Shown one piece after another: positions 18,867 to 27,691 of a stretch of 64,000 bases of DNA. The stretch is from Bacillus sp. AFS006103 (GTDB taxonomy: Bacteria; Bacillota; Bacilli; Bacillales; Cytobacillaceae), in NCBI GenBank assembly GCA_002559145.1, contig NTXX01000010.1, forward strand, positions 62,350-126,349, given 5' to 3'. Each line of letters opens with the position of its first letter. The stretch's first letter is position 1. Position numbers and translations under genes: made by a program. The notes beneath the pieces were generated by a model, which worked only from the letters and a program-made list of their open reading frames with translations, had not been told where the DNA came from and did not search any database.

Positions 18867-18901
18867 AATATAAAAATTATACAAACCGGGGGAGAATCAC
18901 A

Positions 18902-20077
18902 ATGTCAATCAAATTTAAACTTCTGGCAGCAATGGCAGCACTTTCATTAGTTCTTGGAGCTTGTGGGAAAGCGGAAGAAACCGCTAGTAAACCAAAGGTA
19001 GAGAACAAGGAAAAAGTATCAGAGAAGAAAGAAGCTGAAGAAAAAGAAAAAGTAGAGTATTCTGTTGTATTTACAGAAGCTGTTACGGAACTGGACAAAG
19101 CAAAAGAAGGAAAAGAAGTAGATTTTGATAAAGTTACAGATTTATATAATAAGAATTTAAAAGAGTTGGTTAAACAGCGAGACGCAGAATTTGAAGACAC
19201 AATCGATGAAAAAATCACTACAGCCCTTACGGCAGGTAAAGACGGTTCAATGGATAAAGTAGTCGTCAAACAACTCTTTGATAAATTAATGCAAAAGGTA
19301 TTTTATACATCTATTAAACACGATTTTACCGAAGTAACTGAAAAATGGGGTAAAACAGAAGAAGTGAATGAAGAACTAGAAGAAGCAAAAGGATATTATG
19401 CGATTCTTAAAACAACTGTAGAAAAACGTGATGCTGCATATGGAACTACCCTAGTAAGTGTAATTGATGGCGGATTTAGTGAAATTGAAACAGCGGTTAA
19501 AAACAATGATCTACTAAGCTTTAACCTAGGTAAGCAAGTGGTTGACAAAACATTAATGAAGACCTTCTATCTAGCCACTGGCGCACTTCCAAACGGATAC
19601 GCGACAAAGACGGCTGCTGAAGCGGGGAAGGACGCAGCACTTGCTAAAGTAGAACAGGCCGAAGGCTGGGCATTCTTCCAATCTTTATCTAGCTATATGA
19701 ACAAGAATGCACCGGAAGAAGCTGCATTGATTGAAAAACAATTTAATCTTGAATCTGATGTAAAAGCTATTGATCCAGCTGGTGTTAATAAAGCATTCGT
19801 TCGTGGCTTTGCGAAAACTGCTATTTCTGAGTATGGTGAAAGTAAAGAATTATTCGGTGAAGATAAAGCAGTTATTACTGGTTTAGAGGGTGCGTTATTC
19901 ATTGATATCATCGGTGAAGATATCAAGACACTTCTTGGAGAAGGTGCTTATAAGACGTTAACTGAAAAAGCACAGAAATATGTTGAAACAGCAAAAGCTA
20001 AAGATAAAGCTGCCGGTGAAGCACAATTGAACGAGTTAATTTCCACTCTGAATACAATCGTAGAAAAAGCGAAATAA
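18902..20077 (+). CDS. Fur-regulated lipoprotein with internal helical repeats
   Basis: 391 residues with a lipobox LVLGAC (Cys21), a charged linker rich in Lys/Glu (about 28-53) and a helical extracytoplasmic domain. The domain looks duplicated: KQLFDKLMQKVFYTSI and later KQVVDKTLMKTFYLAT share spacing and residues, each preceded by RDA-. It does not look like EfeO/EfeM or a solute-binding protein. The start at 18902 is chosen for GGGGGAG upstream; 18851 overlaps the Fur box. Fur control and proximity to FTR1 suggest an iron-binding or ferrous-oxidation partner at the cell surface. Function inferred, family not recognised. Confidence 0.8.
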   Translation: MSIKFKLLAAMAALSLVLGACGKAEETASKPKVENKEKVSEKKEAEEKEKVEYSVVFTEAVTELDKAKEGKEVDFDKVTDLYNKNLKELVKQRDAEFEDTIDEKITTALTAGKDGSMDKVVVKQLFDKLMQKVFYTSIKHDFTEVTEKWGKTEEVNEELEEAKGYYAILKTTVEKRDAAYGTTLVSVIDGGFSEIETAVKNNDLLSFNLGKQVVDKTLMKTFYLATGALPNGYATKTAAEAGKDAALAKVEQAEGWAFFQSLSSYMNKNAPEEAALIEKQFNLESDVKAIDPAGVNKAFVRGFAKTAISEYGESKELFGEDKAVITGLEGALFIDIIGEDIKTLLGEGAYKTLTEKAQKYVETAKAKDKAAGEAQLNELISTLNTIVEKAK

Positions 20078-20085
20078 TGCAGAGG

Positions 20086-20122
20086 AAAAACCTTGGTTAT
20101 TAAACACAAGGTTTTTCCTTTT
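20086..20122 (+). terminator. Terminator after the lipoprotein gene
   Basis: AAAAACCTTG...CAAGGTTTTT with a T-rich tail. It separates the Fur-controlled lipoprotein from the glycosylation genes. Confidence 0.88.
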
Positions 20123-20187
20123 TTCTCGGATATGAGAGAATAGGCTATAAAATGAGTTGAAATGAGAAGGTATAGAGGTGTATTTCA

Positions 20188-21144
20188 GTGAAAGTAATTG
20201 TAACTGGGGGAGCTGGGTTTATTGGCTCTCATCTTACGCGGAGATTGTTAAAGGGAGGTCATGAGGTTTTAATCATCGATGAACTGCATCCGTACTATTC
20301 TGTTGCCAGGAAAAAACGACAGCTGGAATTTGTGCGTGAGGCAGGAGAGTTCACGTTCTTTCAAAAAAGTCTTCTACATGACGAAGCGGAAGTAAAGGAA
20401 ATCTTTCTTTCCTACAAGCCGGAAATGGTCATCCACCTAGCGGCAATTCCCGGTGTATCACATTCAATATCGGCCCCGAATGAGTATGTTGACTACGATA
20501 TTAAAGCCACCGTTAATGCACTGCGATTTGCGGGTCAATCAAATGTAAAACATTTTATTTTTGCTTCTTCCTCATCGGTTTACGGTGAACAAAAGAACGT
20601 TCCGCTTCAAGAAGAGATGGCGATGGGAAAGGTGGTATCTCCTTATGCGGCAGCTAAGTTTGGGGCTGAATCGTTTTGTCATGCCTATTCATCATTATTT
20701 AACTATAAAATTTCCATTCTTCGCTTTTTTACGGTTTATGGACCATGGGGTAGGCCCGATATGGCCATTACAGGGTTTATTAAAAATTTGCTGCATAAAA
20801 AGGACATTACTTTGTTTGGAAATAGAACGGCTAGAGACTATACATATATTGATGATTGCATAGCGGGGATTATTAGCGCTTTTAACCAACCTGAAAGAGT
20901 CGGTACCTATAATATTGGGTCTGGTAAACCGATCTTTATTGAAGAATTAGTTGAGTATTTAAAGGAGCACTTCCCTGATGTAACTGTAAAACAAGGAGGA
21001 ATTCGCCAAGGGGATGTCAATTCCACCTGGGCGGATATTTCGAAGGCACATCAACAGCTTGGATTTTCCCCATCTATATCTTTCTCAGAGGGACTTGCTA
21101 AAACGATAGAATGGGCCAAAAACCATGTTTCGGAAATCAGTTAA
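20188..21144 (+). CDS. NAD-dependent sugar epimerase, UDP-glucuronate 4-epimerase-like
   Basis: 318-residue extended SDR. The NAD-binding GGAGFIG is at 7-13, catalytic Tyr153/Lys157 lie in SPYAAAK, and TVYGPWGRPDMA (182-193) is a hallmark of UDP-glucuronate 4-epimerases (CapI/LspL type). It would convert UDP-GlcA to UDP-GalA. The UDP-glucose dehydrogenase that makes UDP-GlcA is at 27.7 kb in the same locus. GTG start with GAGGTG upstream. First gene of a tight four-gene operon. Specificity is inferred from motif and context. Confidence 0.85.
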   Translation: MKVIVTGGAGFIGSHLTRRLLKGGHEVLIIDELHPYYSVARKKRQLEFVREAGEFTFFQKSLLHDEAEVKEIFLSYKPEMVIHLAAIPGVSHSISAPNEYVDYDIKATVNALRFAGQSNVKHFIFASSSSVYGEQKNVPLQEEMAMGKVVSPYAAAKFGAESFCHAYSSLFNYKISILRFFTVYGPWGRPDMAITGFIKNLLHKKDITLFGNRTARDYTYIDDCIAGIISAFNQPERVGTYNIGSGKPIFIEELVEYLKEHFPDVTVKQGGIRQGDVNSTWADISKAHQQLGFSPSISFSEGLAKTIEWAKNHVSEIS

Positions 21145-22075
21145 ACCTTTGGTTAAAGTGACAGGAATAATCCTAGTAGGGATTTTTATCATGTTGTCAT
21201 GGCGATATTTTCATGCTGAAAACTTCTTAAATAGTTCCAAAAAGTTTTTCTTGGATCATCCTTTGATTATCATCGTTGTTAGTGTGAGTTATCTATCCTC
21301 ATTTATGCTAAGAGCTGAGGCGTGGAGATTATATCTAGGAAAGAAAGCCAAATTTATTAGCTGTTTACAAGGCATTCTCTTAAGTCTTTTTGTAAATCAT
21401 ATTACTCCTATCAAGGTTGGGGATGCGGTCAGGGTCGGGGTGTTGTCCTGGAAGGAAAAAGACATTACGCCTGATATTTCTGCCCATTCTGTAGTTGTGC
21501 TCAGATCGCTTGATATGTTGTTCCTGATGTTATTTTCCATGATCGGACTGGTTGCCTTTTCCAAAGTATTTATCTTCCACTTGTCTTTAGCAGTTGTACT
21601 TATTTTAGGTTTAAGCAGTCTAATAGGTGGATTTATAGTCTTTAAATACTGTCCACACTTTGTGGAAAAGCATATCTTAATATTAAGAACAAACTTTAAG
21701 GGCTGGAATTTTGTTTATATTTTTTTCTTAATTGGATTAAGCTGGGCTATGGAAGGCGCTGTATTGTGGGGAGTAACAGCTTCGTTAGGTGATGGTCTTT
21801 CTATTTATAAAGCCATTTGGGCTAATTCTATTACTGTCGGCGGGCAGGTATTTCAAATAACGCCCGGAGGAATATCTACATACGAATCAGTCATGACCAC
21901 GGCACTAACAAGCTTTGGCTTTCCGATAAAGGATGGATATATGGTTGCTCTTATTAGCCATAGCTATAAGTTTATTTTCTCCTACTTTGTTGGGATTCTG
22001 CTTTTGATACTATCACCTGCATTAAATATTAGACAAATACATTTGTTTTTAAGAATGAGAGGAAGACAAAAATGA
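21125..22075 (+). CDS. Flippase-like integral membrane protein (LPG synthase TM region/UPF0104)
   Basis: 316 residues with about seven to eight hydrophobic helices, of the lysylphosphatidylglycerol-synthase transmembrane (YbhN/AglD-like) family. It carries the typical FVNHITPIKVGDAVRVGVL and QITPGGISTYESVMT segments. Proteins of this type are thought to move or modify lipid-linked substrates across the membrane. There is no C-terminal aminoacyltransferase domain. It overlaps the epimerase gene by 20 bases and the next gene by 4, so it is part of the glycoconjugate pathway. Confidence 0.85.
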   Translation: MFRKSVKPLVKVTGIILVGIFIMLSWRYFHAENFLNSSKKFFLDHPLIIIVVSVSYLSSFMLRAEAWRLYLGKKAKFISCLQGILLSLFVNHITPIKVGDAVRVGVLSWKEKDITPDISAHSVVVLRSLDMLFLMLFSMIGLVAFSKVFIFHLSLAVVLILGLSSLIGGFIVFKYCPHFVEKHILILRTNFKGWNFVYIFFLIGLSWAMEGAVLWGVTASLGDGLSIYKAIWANSITVGGQVFQITPGGISTYESVMTTALTSFGFPIKDGYMVALISHSYKFIFSYFVGILLLILSPALNIRQIHLFLRMRGRQK

Positions 22076-23520
22076 AAAAAGCATCTTCTTTTGAAAAAGT
22101 GGCGGCGAGGTGTTGGAACCTACTGAATGAAGGGAAGCCGTTTACTCCAATATTTACGATCGGTACCATGCTGATTTATTCCCTATTTAAGTTGGGATCA
22201 CTTTCTTACAGTTTAGATCTCCTCTTAGGGTTATTAGCCATTTTACCTCTATTAATTATTTACTATCTCTACGATTTTCCGTTATTTCTTAGAAATTATT
22301 TATGGATCCCATTTATAGCCTTTCTTATCATTTGGGATCATGTGAATCTTAGTTTGCTTTTTACTGGCATCGGTTTATATTTCTTCTTTACAGTCTTTTT
22401 TTGGGGTACATTTTATTATCATTTGCGAATTGGTACCTCATGGCTGAATTTTACCCGATTCTGGAAGCTCGTTCTAAAAAATAGTGATTCAACAAGTGGG
22501 AATGCCCAAGAGCAACTGCCAAAGTTTCTGTTGTTATTATCACTTTGGAATTTGACTATAGAGAAGCAAACCTGGTCGGGAAGTGAAATAGGAGTCATCG
22601 TTTTCTTCTATTTAGGGATTCTATTGTTTTCTTGGATTCTCCATAAAAATCTGTTCGATTGGAAGCCGAAGATTATCCCTTCCTTTACTTCTAATGTTGA
22701 AGAGCGGACAGATGCAATAAATAAGAAAGTTATTATTATGGTCATTGATGGAATGAGGAAAGAGCGTTTTGAAGAAGCGAACACCCCTTTTCTCGATTAT
22801 TTGAGAAAAAATGGAACAGACTATACTCGAATGGAAACCGTGTATCCAGCAAGAACCGTTGTTTGTTTTTCGTCAATGTTTTCAGGGACTTATCCATTTG
22901 AACATGGAATCAAGTCGAATATGGTGTGGAAACAGGGTATTAAAGTTGAGAGTGTATTCGACACTTTAAGAAAAGTAGGGAAGAAGGGTTCATTACTAGC
23001 GGTCGCCCATCTCGTTGATTCCTTTGGAAAGGACGTAGAGACATATACAGCGGTGATGCACAATGATCTGGTCGATCGTAAAATTATTGAACGAGCGAAA
23101 AATATCATGGAAGAACAAAATCCCGATTTGCAAATTGTGCAATTAATAAGTACAGATCAAACTGGACATAGCCGGGGAGTATTATATGACGAATATATCC
23201 AAAAAATTGAAGAGGCTGACGCTTTAGTTAAAGAATATTTTGAGTGGTTAAAAGCGAGAGGTATGCTTGAAAATTACACGTTTATTGTTTGTGCTGACCA
23301 TGGTCAGGCTGATGGGATTGGCGGGCATGGCCACCTCGATGAAGGTGAAAGATTCGTACCGTTCTTTATGTATGGTTCGGCCATTGAACAAGGAAAAAGT
23401 GTGGAGGAAAAACATAGTTTAGTATCCCTAGCTTCAACGATTTCCTATTTGTTAGGAGCACCATATCCTAGTCACAGCCGTGGACCAGTATTAATAGACG
23501 CAATAAGGAAGGATGTTTAA
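22072..23520 (+). CDS. Membrane-anchored phosphodiesterase/alkaline-phosphatase superfamily protein
   Basis: 482 residues. The first about 200 contain several hydrophobic helices; the C-terminal domain (about 220-480) is a type I phosphodiesterase/nucleotide pyrophosphatase fold. Metal-site elements are MVIDGM, the YPARTVV region with a likely Thr nucleophile, STDQTGHSRG, and ADHGQ...GHGHLDEGE. Such enzymes hydrolyse or transfer phosphodiester-linked groups. In this operon it might attach or remove a phosphoryl head group on a glycolipid; the substrate is unknown. ATGA overlap with the upstream gene. Confidence 0.82.
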   Translation: MKKASSFEKVAARCWNLLNEGKPFTPIFTIGTMLIYSLFKLGSLSYSLDLLLGLLAILPLLIIYYLYDFPLFLRNYLWIPFIAFLIIWDHVNLSLLFTGIGLYFFFTVFFWGTFYYHLRIGTSWLNFTRFWKLVLKNSDSTSGNAQEQLPKFLLLLSLWNLTIEKQTWSGSEIGVIVFFYLGILLFSWILHKNLFDWKPKIIPSFTSNVEERTDAINKKVIIMVIDGMRKERFEEANTPFLDYLRKNGTDYTRMETVYPARTVVCFSSMFSGTYPFEHGIKSNMVWKQGIKVESVFDTLRKVGKKGSLLAVAHLVDSFGKDVETYTAVMHNDLVDRKIIERAKNIMEEQNPDLQIVQLISTDQTGHSRGVLYDEYIQKIEEADALVKEYFEWLKARGMLENYTFIVCADHGQADGIGGHGHLDEGERFVPFFMYGSAIEQGKSVEEKHSLVSLASTISYLLGAPYPSHSRGPVLIDAIRKDV

Positions 23521-23523
23521 TCA

Positions 23524-24303
23524 ATGGAGCAGCAAAAAGTAATTGTCTTTCTTCCAGCTTTTAATGAAGAAGAGTCGATTGCCCAAGTCATTCAGAAAAT
23601 ACCAAGAGATTTCGACCCAAAGGTGAAGGTTGAAGTTTTGGTCATAAATGATGGATCAAATGATCGAACGGTAGAACGATCCTGGAATGCTGGAGCAGAT
23701 TATGTTCATACCTTTGCTGAAAATCAGGGATTAGGTGCGGCTGTGCGTAAAGGGCTGGAGCTTTGTGTATTAAATGGAGCAGATATTGGAGTCATGATAG
23801 ATGCCGATAATGAATACCCTGCCGAGCAGATTCCTGATATTGTTTCACCCATCTTAATGGGGACCGCTGATTATGTAATGGGTTCCCGTTTCCTTGGAAC
23901 TATTAAAGGAATGAAGTGGAACAGAAGAATTGGAAATTATTGCTTTACGTTTCTTCAAGCTCTTTTACTAAGAAAATGGATTTATGATGGACAGTCTGGG
24001 ATGAGAGCTTTTTCTAGGCTAGCGATGGAAGAAGCAGAAATTGTTCATAATTACAATTATGCACAAGTAGTTACGCTAAATCTAATAAGAAAAGGCTTTC
24101 GGATGAAAGAAATCCCGATTCGTTATCAGGTCCGTAAAGCAGGGGAATCTTTTATCAAGTTTCGTAGTTATATGACATCGGTCTTGCCTGCCATTCTAAA
24201 AGAAATGAGAAGGCCGGTGAAAAAGGTGATCGATAATAGGACAACATCTTATGCAGGAGACAGGGAATTACACCTTAGCAGTGCAAGAGAGATTAATAAG
24301 TAA
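23524..24303 (+). CDS. GT2 glycosyltransferase, dolichyl/polyprenyl-phosphate sugar transferase type
   Basis: 259 residues, soluble DPM1-like GT2. LPAFNEEESIAQVI (about 11-24), VINDGSNDRTVE, and the metal site MIDADNEYP are present; FLGTIKGMKWNRRIGN is typical of the subgroup. It lacks the C-terminal membrane helices of the GtrB group. It probably makes a polyprenyl-phosphate sugar that serves as donor for the GT-C-like membrane enzyme encoded at 26.2 kb. It follows the phosphodiesterase gene by 3 bases. Confidence 0.87.
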   Translation: MEQQKVIVFLPAFNEEESIAQVIQKIPRDFDPKVKVEVLVINDGSNDRTVERSWNAGADYVHTFAENQGLGAAVRKGLELCVLNGADIGVMIDADNEYPAEQIPDIVSPILMGTADYVMGSRFLGTIKGMKWNRRIGNYCFTFLQALLLRKWIYDGQSGMRAFSRLAMEEAEIVHNYNYAQVVTLNLIRKGFRMKEIPIRYQVRKAGESFIKFRSYMTSVLPAILKEMRRPVKKVIDNRTTSYAGDRELHLSSAREINK

Positions 24304-24342
24304 GATAAATATGTTAAATATGTGACATTCTAAATCCTTGCA

Positions 24343-24371
24343 TTGACAGCGAGGATGATAATCATTATCAT
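24343..24371 (+). promoter_or_regulatory. Fur-controlled promoter of the FTR1 operon
   Basis: TTGACA at 24343-24348, 17-base spacer, TATCAT at 24366-24371. A perfect Fur box TGATAATCATTATCA (24356-24370) overlaps the spacer and -10, the same 15-mer as upstream of the lipoprotein gene. Confidence 0.9.
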
Positions 24372-24396
24372 TATCCGTGTAGGAGGGAAATACTTA

Positions 24397-25149
24397 ATGA
24401 AAAAATTTTTTGGATTATTTTTTACTTTCGCATTAATTTTTTACAGCATACCTCTAAGTAGTGCTTTTGCCTATTCCTATGGCGATCCGAATGAGGAGAA
24501 GGTAGCTGAGGTCTACAAAGAGATGGTAGTGAAGCTTGATGAGAACCCTCCGAATTTCAATTCTGCTAAAAAGAACTTTGAAACTGTTAAAGAAGAGATT
24601 GATATGCATATGGGCCAAGAGCCTGCTAAGTTAATTCTGAGTAACCTAAAAGATAAGGACAAAGAAGCTACCATTAACAATATGGAAAAACTTCTGGTTT
24701 TAAATATTGCCAGGCGTCTCGAGAGCATTGAAAAGGACTTTGCTGAATACGACACAACGAAGCGACTCCTTGCTAAAGCTTTTGCTACATACGATGCGTT
24801 GTCACCTAAAGTGGAAGCAGAAAAACCTGAGAATGATAAGAAAATCAGAACGGATTTTGATAAGGCCCTTGAAGCATTGGGGAATCCAGGCTTATTTGGT
24901 GTCGGAAAAAAAGAAGCAAATTTAGATGGATTTAAGAAGAATAAAGACGAAATTCTAAATTCATTGAAAACTGAATTCAATTTAAAAAGTCTCGAAGTCG
25001 GGCATTTTTCTGAAAGTGCAACAGAATCAGGAACTGAAAAAAAAGACTGGACGGATATTTCGAATATCCGAAACTGGATACCGCTTGTATTAATTGCAGG
25101 GATAATAATAGCGGTAATCATCGTTGTTATCCGTAGAAGAAGGAAATAG
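24397..25149 (+). CDS. Secreted, C-terminally membrane-anchored helical protein, FTR1 partner
   Basis: 250 residues. A signal peptide ends near the AFAYS site (about 22-26), followed by a helical extracytoplasmic domain with LGNPGLFGVGKKEANLDGF, a C-terminal hydrophobic helix (about 227-246) and a basic RRRRK tail. It starts at 24397 with AGGAGGG upstream; the longer frame would run through the Fur box. It is 38 bases before the FTR1 gene. Some FTR1 permeases carry a long extracellular N-terminal helical domain; I infer this is that module encoded separately, receiving or oxidising ferrous iron. Not shown directly. Confidence 0.8.
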   Translation: MKKFFGLFFTFALIFYSIPLSSAFAYSYGDPNEEKVAEVYKEMVVKLDENPPNFNSAKKNFETVKEEIDMHMGQEPAKLILSNLKDKDKEATINNMEKLLVLNIARRLESIEKDFAEYDTTKRLLAKAFATYDALSPKVEAEKPENDKKIRTDFDKALEALGNPGLFGVGKKEANLDGFKKNKDEILNSLKTEFNLKSLEVGHFSESATESGTEKKDWTDISNIRNWIPLVLIAGIIIAVIIVVIRRRRK

Positions 25150-25187
25150 AAATAAAGTGACAACACCATTGGGGAGGGGAAGCAGCT

Positions 25188-26111
25188 GTGGAAATTCAGG
25201 CTCTATTAATCACATTTCGTGAAGTGTTAGAGGCTTTATTAATTGTTGGCATAATAACTACCTATCTGAAAAGAGTGGACCATAAGCAGTATAATAAATA
25301 TGTTTGGTTAGGAGCAGGTCTGGCAGTTTTGGCAAGTGTTGGGGTAGCCCTCCTATTCCAAATTGTGTTTACAGGATTTGCGGCAATGGGAAGCGAAATG
25401 TACTTGAAAATAGGCATAATGCTCGTTTCAACCGTATTATTAACCCAAATGGTCTTTTGGATGGCTAGTCACAGCCGTGATTTAAAAGGGAACATGGAAG
25501 GGAAAATGAATAAGTTTATTTCTACTGGTAATGTAGTGGGCATGGTAATCCATTCATTTCTGGTTGTCCTTCGTGAAGGGGTAGAAACCGTATTCTTTTT
25601 TGCCGCAATCACAGGTGGAAATATCGGTGCAGCCATGCAGGGGTGGGGCGCGCTAACTGGTGTAGCCATAGCCATCGTTGTCTCCTATTTGTTCTTTAAA
25701 GGAACGATGAGAATACCATTGAGCACTTTCTTCAAGCTCACCGGTGCGTTTATTATTCTTATATCTGCCGGTCTGTTAGTACAAGCGATTTCCATGATGC
25801 AGGACCTTAATATCATTGGCAGTGTTCTTCCTCATGTTTATGATCTTACTTGGTTCCTGCCGGAGCACCCGATTGATTACACACATTATCTTCGTGATAC
25901 CGGTTCGGCTCCGCTTTTATCTGGGGATATTGGAATATTTCTAAAAGCACTGTTCGGCTATTCTTCCATGCCATCTATTGAAGAAGTACTGGCTTATATT
26001 GGATACTTTGCCGCCATTTTATTGCTAACCTCTTCCAAACCTGCGGGAAGAAGGGAAACTAATAAAACGAATTCAAAGACAAGCAAAATTCTAAAGACAG
26101 AAGTGAAATAA
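25188..26111 (+). CDS. FTR1/EfeU-family iron permease
   Basis: 307 residues, seven-helix iron permease. Both REXXE iron-binding motifs are present: REVLE (11-15) in helix 1 and REGVE (129-133) in helix 4. There is a cytoplasmic Lys/Thr-rich tail. The gene follows the anchored helical protein under one Fur-controlled promoter. Neither an EfeO cupredoxin/M75 protein nor a DyP-type EfeB peroxidase is encoded nearby, so this is not a standard EfeUOB system. GTG start with GGGGAGGGG-like ribosome binding site. Confidence 0.93.
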   Translation: MEIQALLITFREVLEALLIVGIITTYLKRVDHKQYNKYVWLGAGLAVLASVGVALLFQIVFTGFAAMGSEMYLKIGIMLVSTVLLTQMVFWMASHSRDLKGNMEGKMNKFISTGNVVGMVIHSFLVVLREGVETVFFFAAITGGNIGAAMQGWGALTGVAIAIVVSYLFFKGTMRIPLSTFFKLTGAFIILISAGLLVQAISMMQDLNIIGSVLPHVYDLTWFLPEHPIDYTHYLRDTGSAPLLSGDIGIFLKALFGYSSMPSIEEVLAYIGYFAAILLLTSSKPAGRRETNKTNSKTSKILKTEVK

Positions 26112-26125
26112 ATTTTTGAACATGT

Positions 26126-26157
26126 AAAGTACAAGGCTGCTGCCTTGTACTTTTTCT
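26126..26157 (+). terminator. Terminator after the FTR1 gene
   Basis: AAAGTACAAGGC-TGCT-GCCTTGTACTTT followed by TTC. It separates the FTR1 gene from the GT-C-like gene. Confidence 0.9.
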
Positions 26158-26180
26158 CTAGATGGGGTGGTGGATATTTA

Positions 26181-27641
26181 TTGTTCAAAAGTGATTGGAA
26201 GAATACCTTTTTAATAGTGATAAGTACTGTAGCTATAATTATTGTTTTTATATCTCAACTTTATTTTATTAATCCATATACCGCCTCGTGGGATCAGGTA
26301 GATTTTGCCCTTGCCGTGAAGCGCTATGATTTAATGGCCATGCAGCCGCACTTCCCAGGATATCCGTTTTTTATTTTGGGTGGAAAATTCATTCATTTGT
26401 TTGTGATGGACCCATCAAAAGCATTAACGATTTTTAATGTCTTTTGCTATGCTAGTTCTATTTTTCCCATATATAAGTTGTCCAGAAGATTTATAAAGAG
26501 ATCCTTTGCTAGTTTATCTACAGCACTTATATATTCAGCAAGCTACAGTGTTATTATGGTAAATCAGCCGATGTCAGAAGGAGCAGCATTGGCAGCATTT
26601 TGGTGGTATTTATGGAGCCTTCTTTTTGCTTTCAATAAAAATAATGTAAGAATCTTAATCCCGTTAGGTTTTTTGAGTCTTATGCTAGGAATTCGACTTT
26701 CCTACATGCCCTTTGCGATTGGTATAATCTTTCTGTTTCATTGGAAATTAAAAAGAGATTTTTTAAAAATGAAAGAGATCATCTATTACTTGATCTTAGG
26801 AGTCATCTTTCAAGCCATATGGGTAATTGGTCTTGTCATTTCTGAGGGGAGTATCATCGGCTTTATTAAGCTTTCTTTAGCGTTTACCAGTGGTCACTTC
26901 AATGATTGGGGAGGAACGGTAGAGGCAGCTGATATTGGTTTTGTTGATAGATTTCTCATTTTTTCCTTAAAGAATATCTTATGGACAGGGATTGCAACGG
27001 AATCAGTGCTTAGTGCTGTCATTTATATTTTCTTTCTTATTTATATATTTTATAATGCATTCAAGAAAGTAAAAAAAAGATGGCCATTTATGAACCTCCT
27101 ATATCTATTGTTTAGCAGTTATTTTGGGTGGGCGCTATTGGCTCAAAATGTTGAAAAAGCTAGGCATGTGCTCCCGCTCTCGACCTTGTTGATATTTTTC
27201 CTGTGTATACTTCTTTTTTCAGAAAGAATCCCTTTTTTAATAATGGGACTCAGTATTTTCGTCCTATGCCATCAGGTGAATCAAAATGTGACCCTTTTAA
27301 AGGCAGAAGCTAAAGAACCTCCAGCTGTCTACCAAATGAATACATATATTGAGAAAATGAATGAGCCTGTTATACTCTACACATGGGAAGAAACGAGGGT
27401 GCTGCAGTATTTAGATGTTCCATATACACACAAAAGGATAGAAACCTATCAATATTTCCGGTATGATGCAAAATATTTCCAAGGCAGGACAGTACTACTT
27501 ACTGATAAAGTAATTCAAGGATTTAGGTCACAAGGTATTTCAATAGATGGGAAAATCAAAAAGATAGCAACTTTTCATTCCAACGAGCTTTTTGAACCGG
27601 TTTATCATGAAATAATTTTATATAAATGGGTGGCAAAATAA
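26181..27641 (+). CDS. Polytopic membrane glycosyltransferase-like protein (GT-C/GT39 type)
   Basis: 486 residues with about ten to eleven hydrophobic helices. The first extracytoplasmic loop contains an acidic pair in SWDQVDFALAVKRYDL followed by PHFPGYPFF, as in GT-C enzymes that use polyprenyl-phosphate sugars (PMT/ArnT-like). I placed the start at TTG 26181, with GGGGTGGTGG upstream; an earlier TTG at 26145 lies inside the terminator hairpin. It probably uses the lipid-linked sugar made by the DPM-like enzyme at 23.5 kb. Acceptor unknown. Confidence 0.72.
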   Translation: MFKSDWKNTFLIVISTVAIIIVFISQLYFINPYTASWDQVDFALAVKRYDLMAMQPHFPGYPFFILGGKFIHLFVMDPSKALTIFNVFCYASSIFPIYKLSRRFIKRSFASLSTALIYSASYSVIMVNQPMSEGAALAAFWWYLWSLLFAFNKNNVRILIPLGFLSLMLGIRLSYMPFAIGIIFLFHWKLKRDFLKMKEIIYYLILGVIFQAIWVIGLVISEGSIIGFIKLSLAFTSGHFNDWGGTVEAADIGFVDRFLIFSLKNILWTGIATESVLSAVIYIFFLIYIFYNAFKKVKKRWPFMNLLYLLFSSYFGWALLAQNVEKARHVLPLSTLLIFFLCILLFSERIPFLIMGLSIFVLCHQVNQNVTLLKAEAKEPPAVYQMNTYIEKMNEPVILYTWEETRVLQYLDVPYTHKRIETYQYFRYDAKYFQGRTVLLTDKVIQGFRSQGISIDGKIKKIATFHSNELFEPVYHEIILYKWVAK

Positions 27642-27691
27642 ACTAAATGGGAATAAATGAGAAATACTCAATGTGGAAAGGAAAATATTCA

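Larger units (their letters stand above)
18112..18901. other. 790-base gene-free region with dispersed repeats
   Basis: It contains two identical terminator hairpins (18133-18165, 18728-18760), an AGGCTGTC-type hairpin (18166-18195), a GC-rich structured repeat (about 18236-18374), a related fragment in about 18590-18725, and then the Fur-controlled promoter of the lipoprotein gene. Between 18376 and 18590 I see nothing recognisable. The short ORFs here are produced by the GC-rich repeat and have no ribosome binding sites. Confidence 0.8.

Noticed and set aside
18877..19269. Minus-strand ORF of 130 codons at the lipoprotein gene
   Set aside because: Serine- and phenylalanine-rich translation of the reverse strand of a Lys/Glu-rich region; no start signal.
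24513..25169. Long minus-strand ORF (218 codons) opposite the FTR1-partner gene
   Set aside because: No ribosome binding site, Ser/Phe-rich antisense-type composition, and it lies fully opposite a gene with a Fur promoter, signal peptide and good ribosome binding site.
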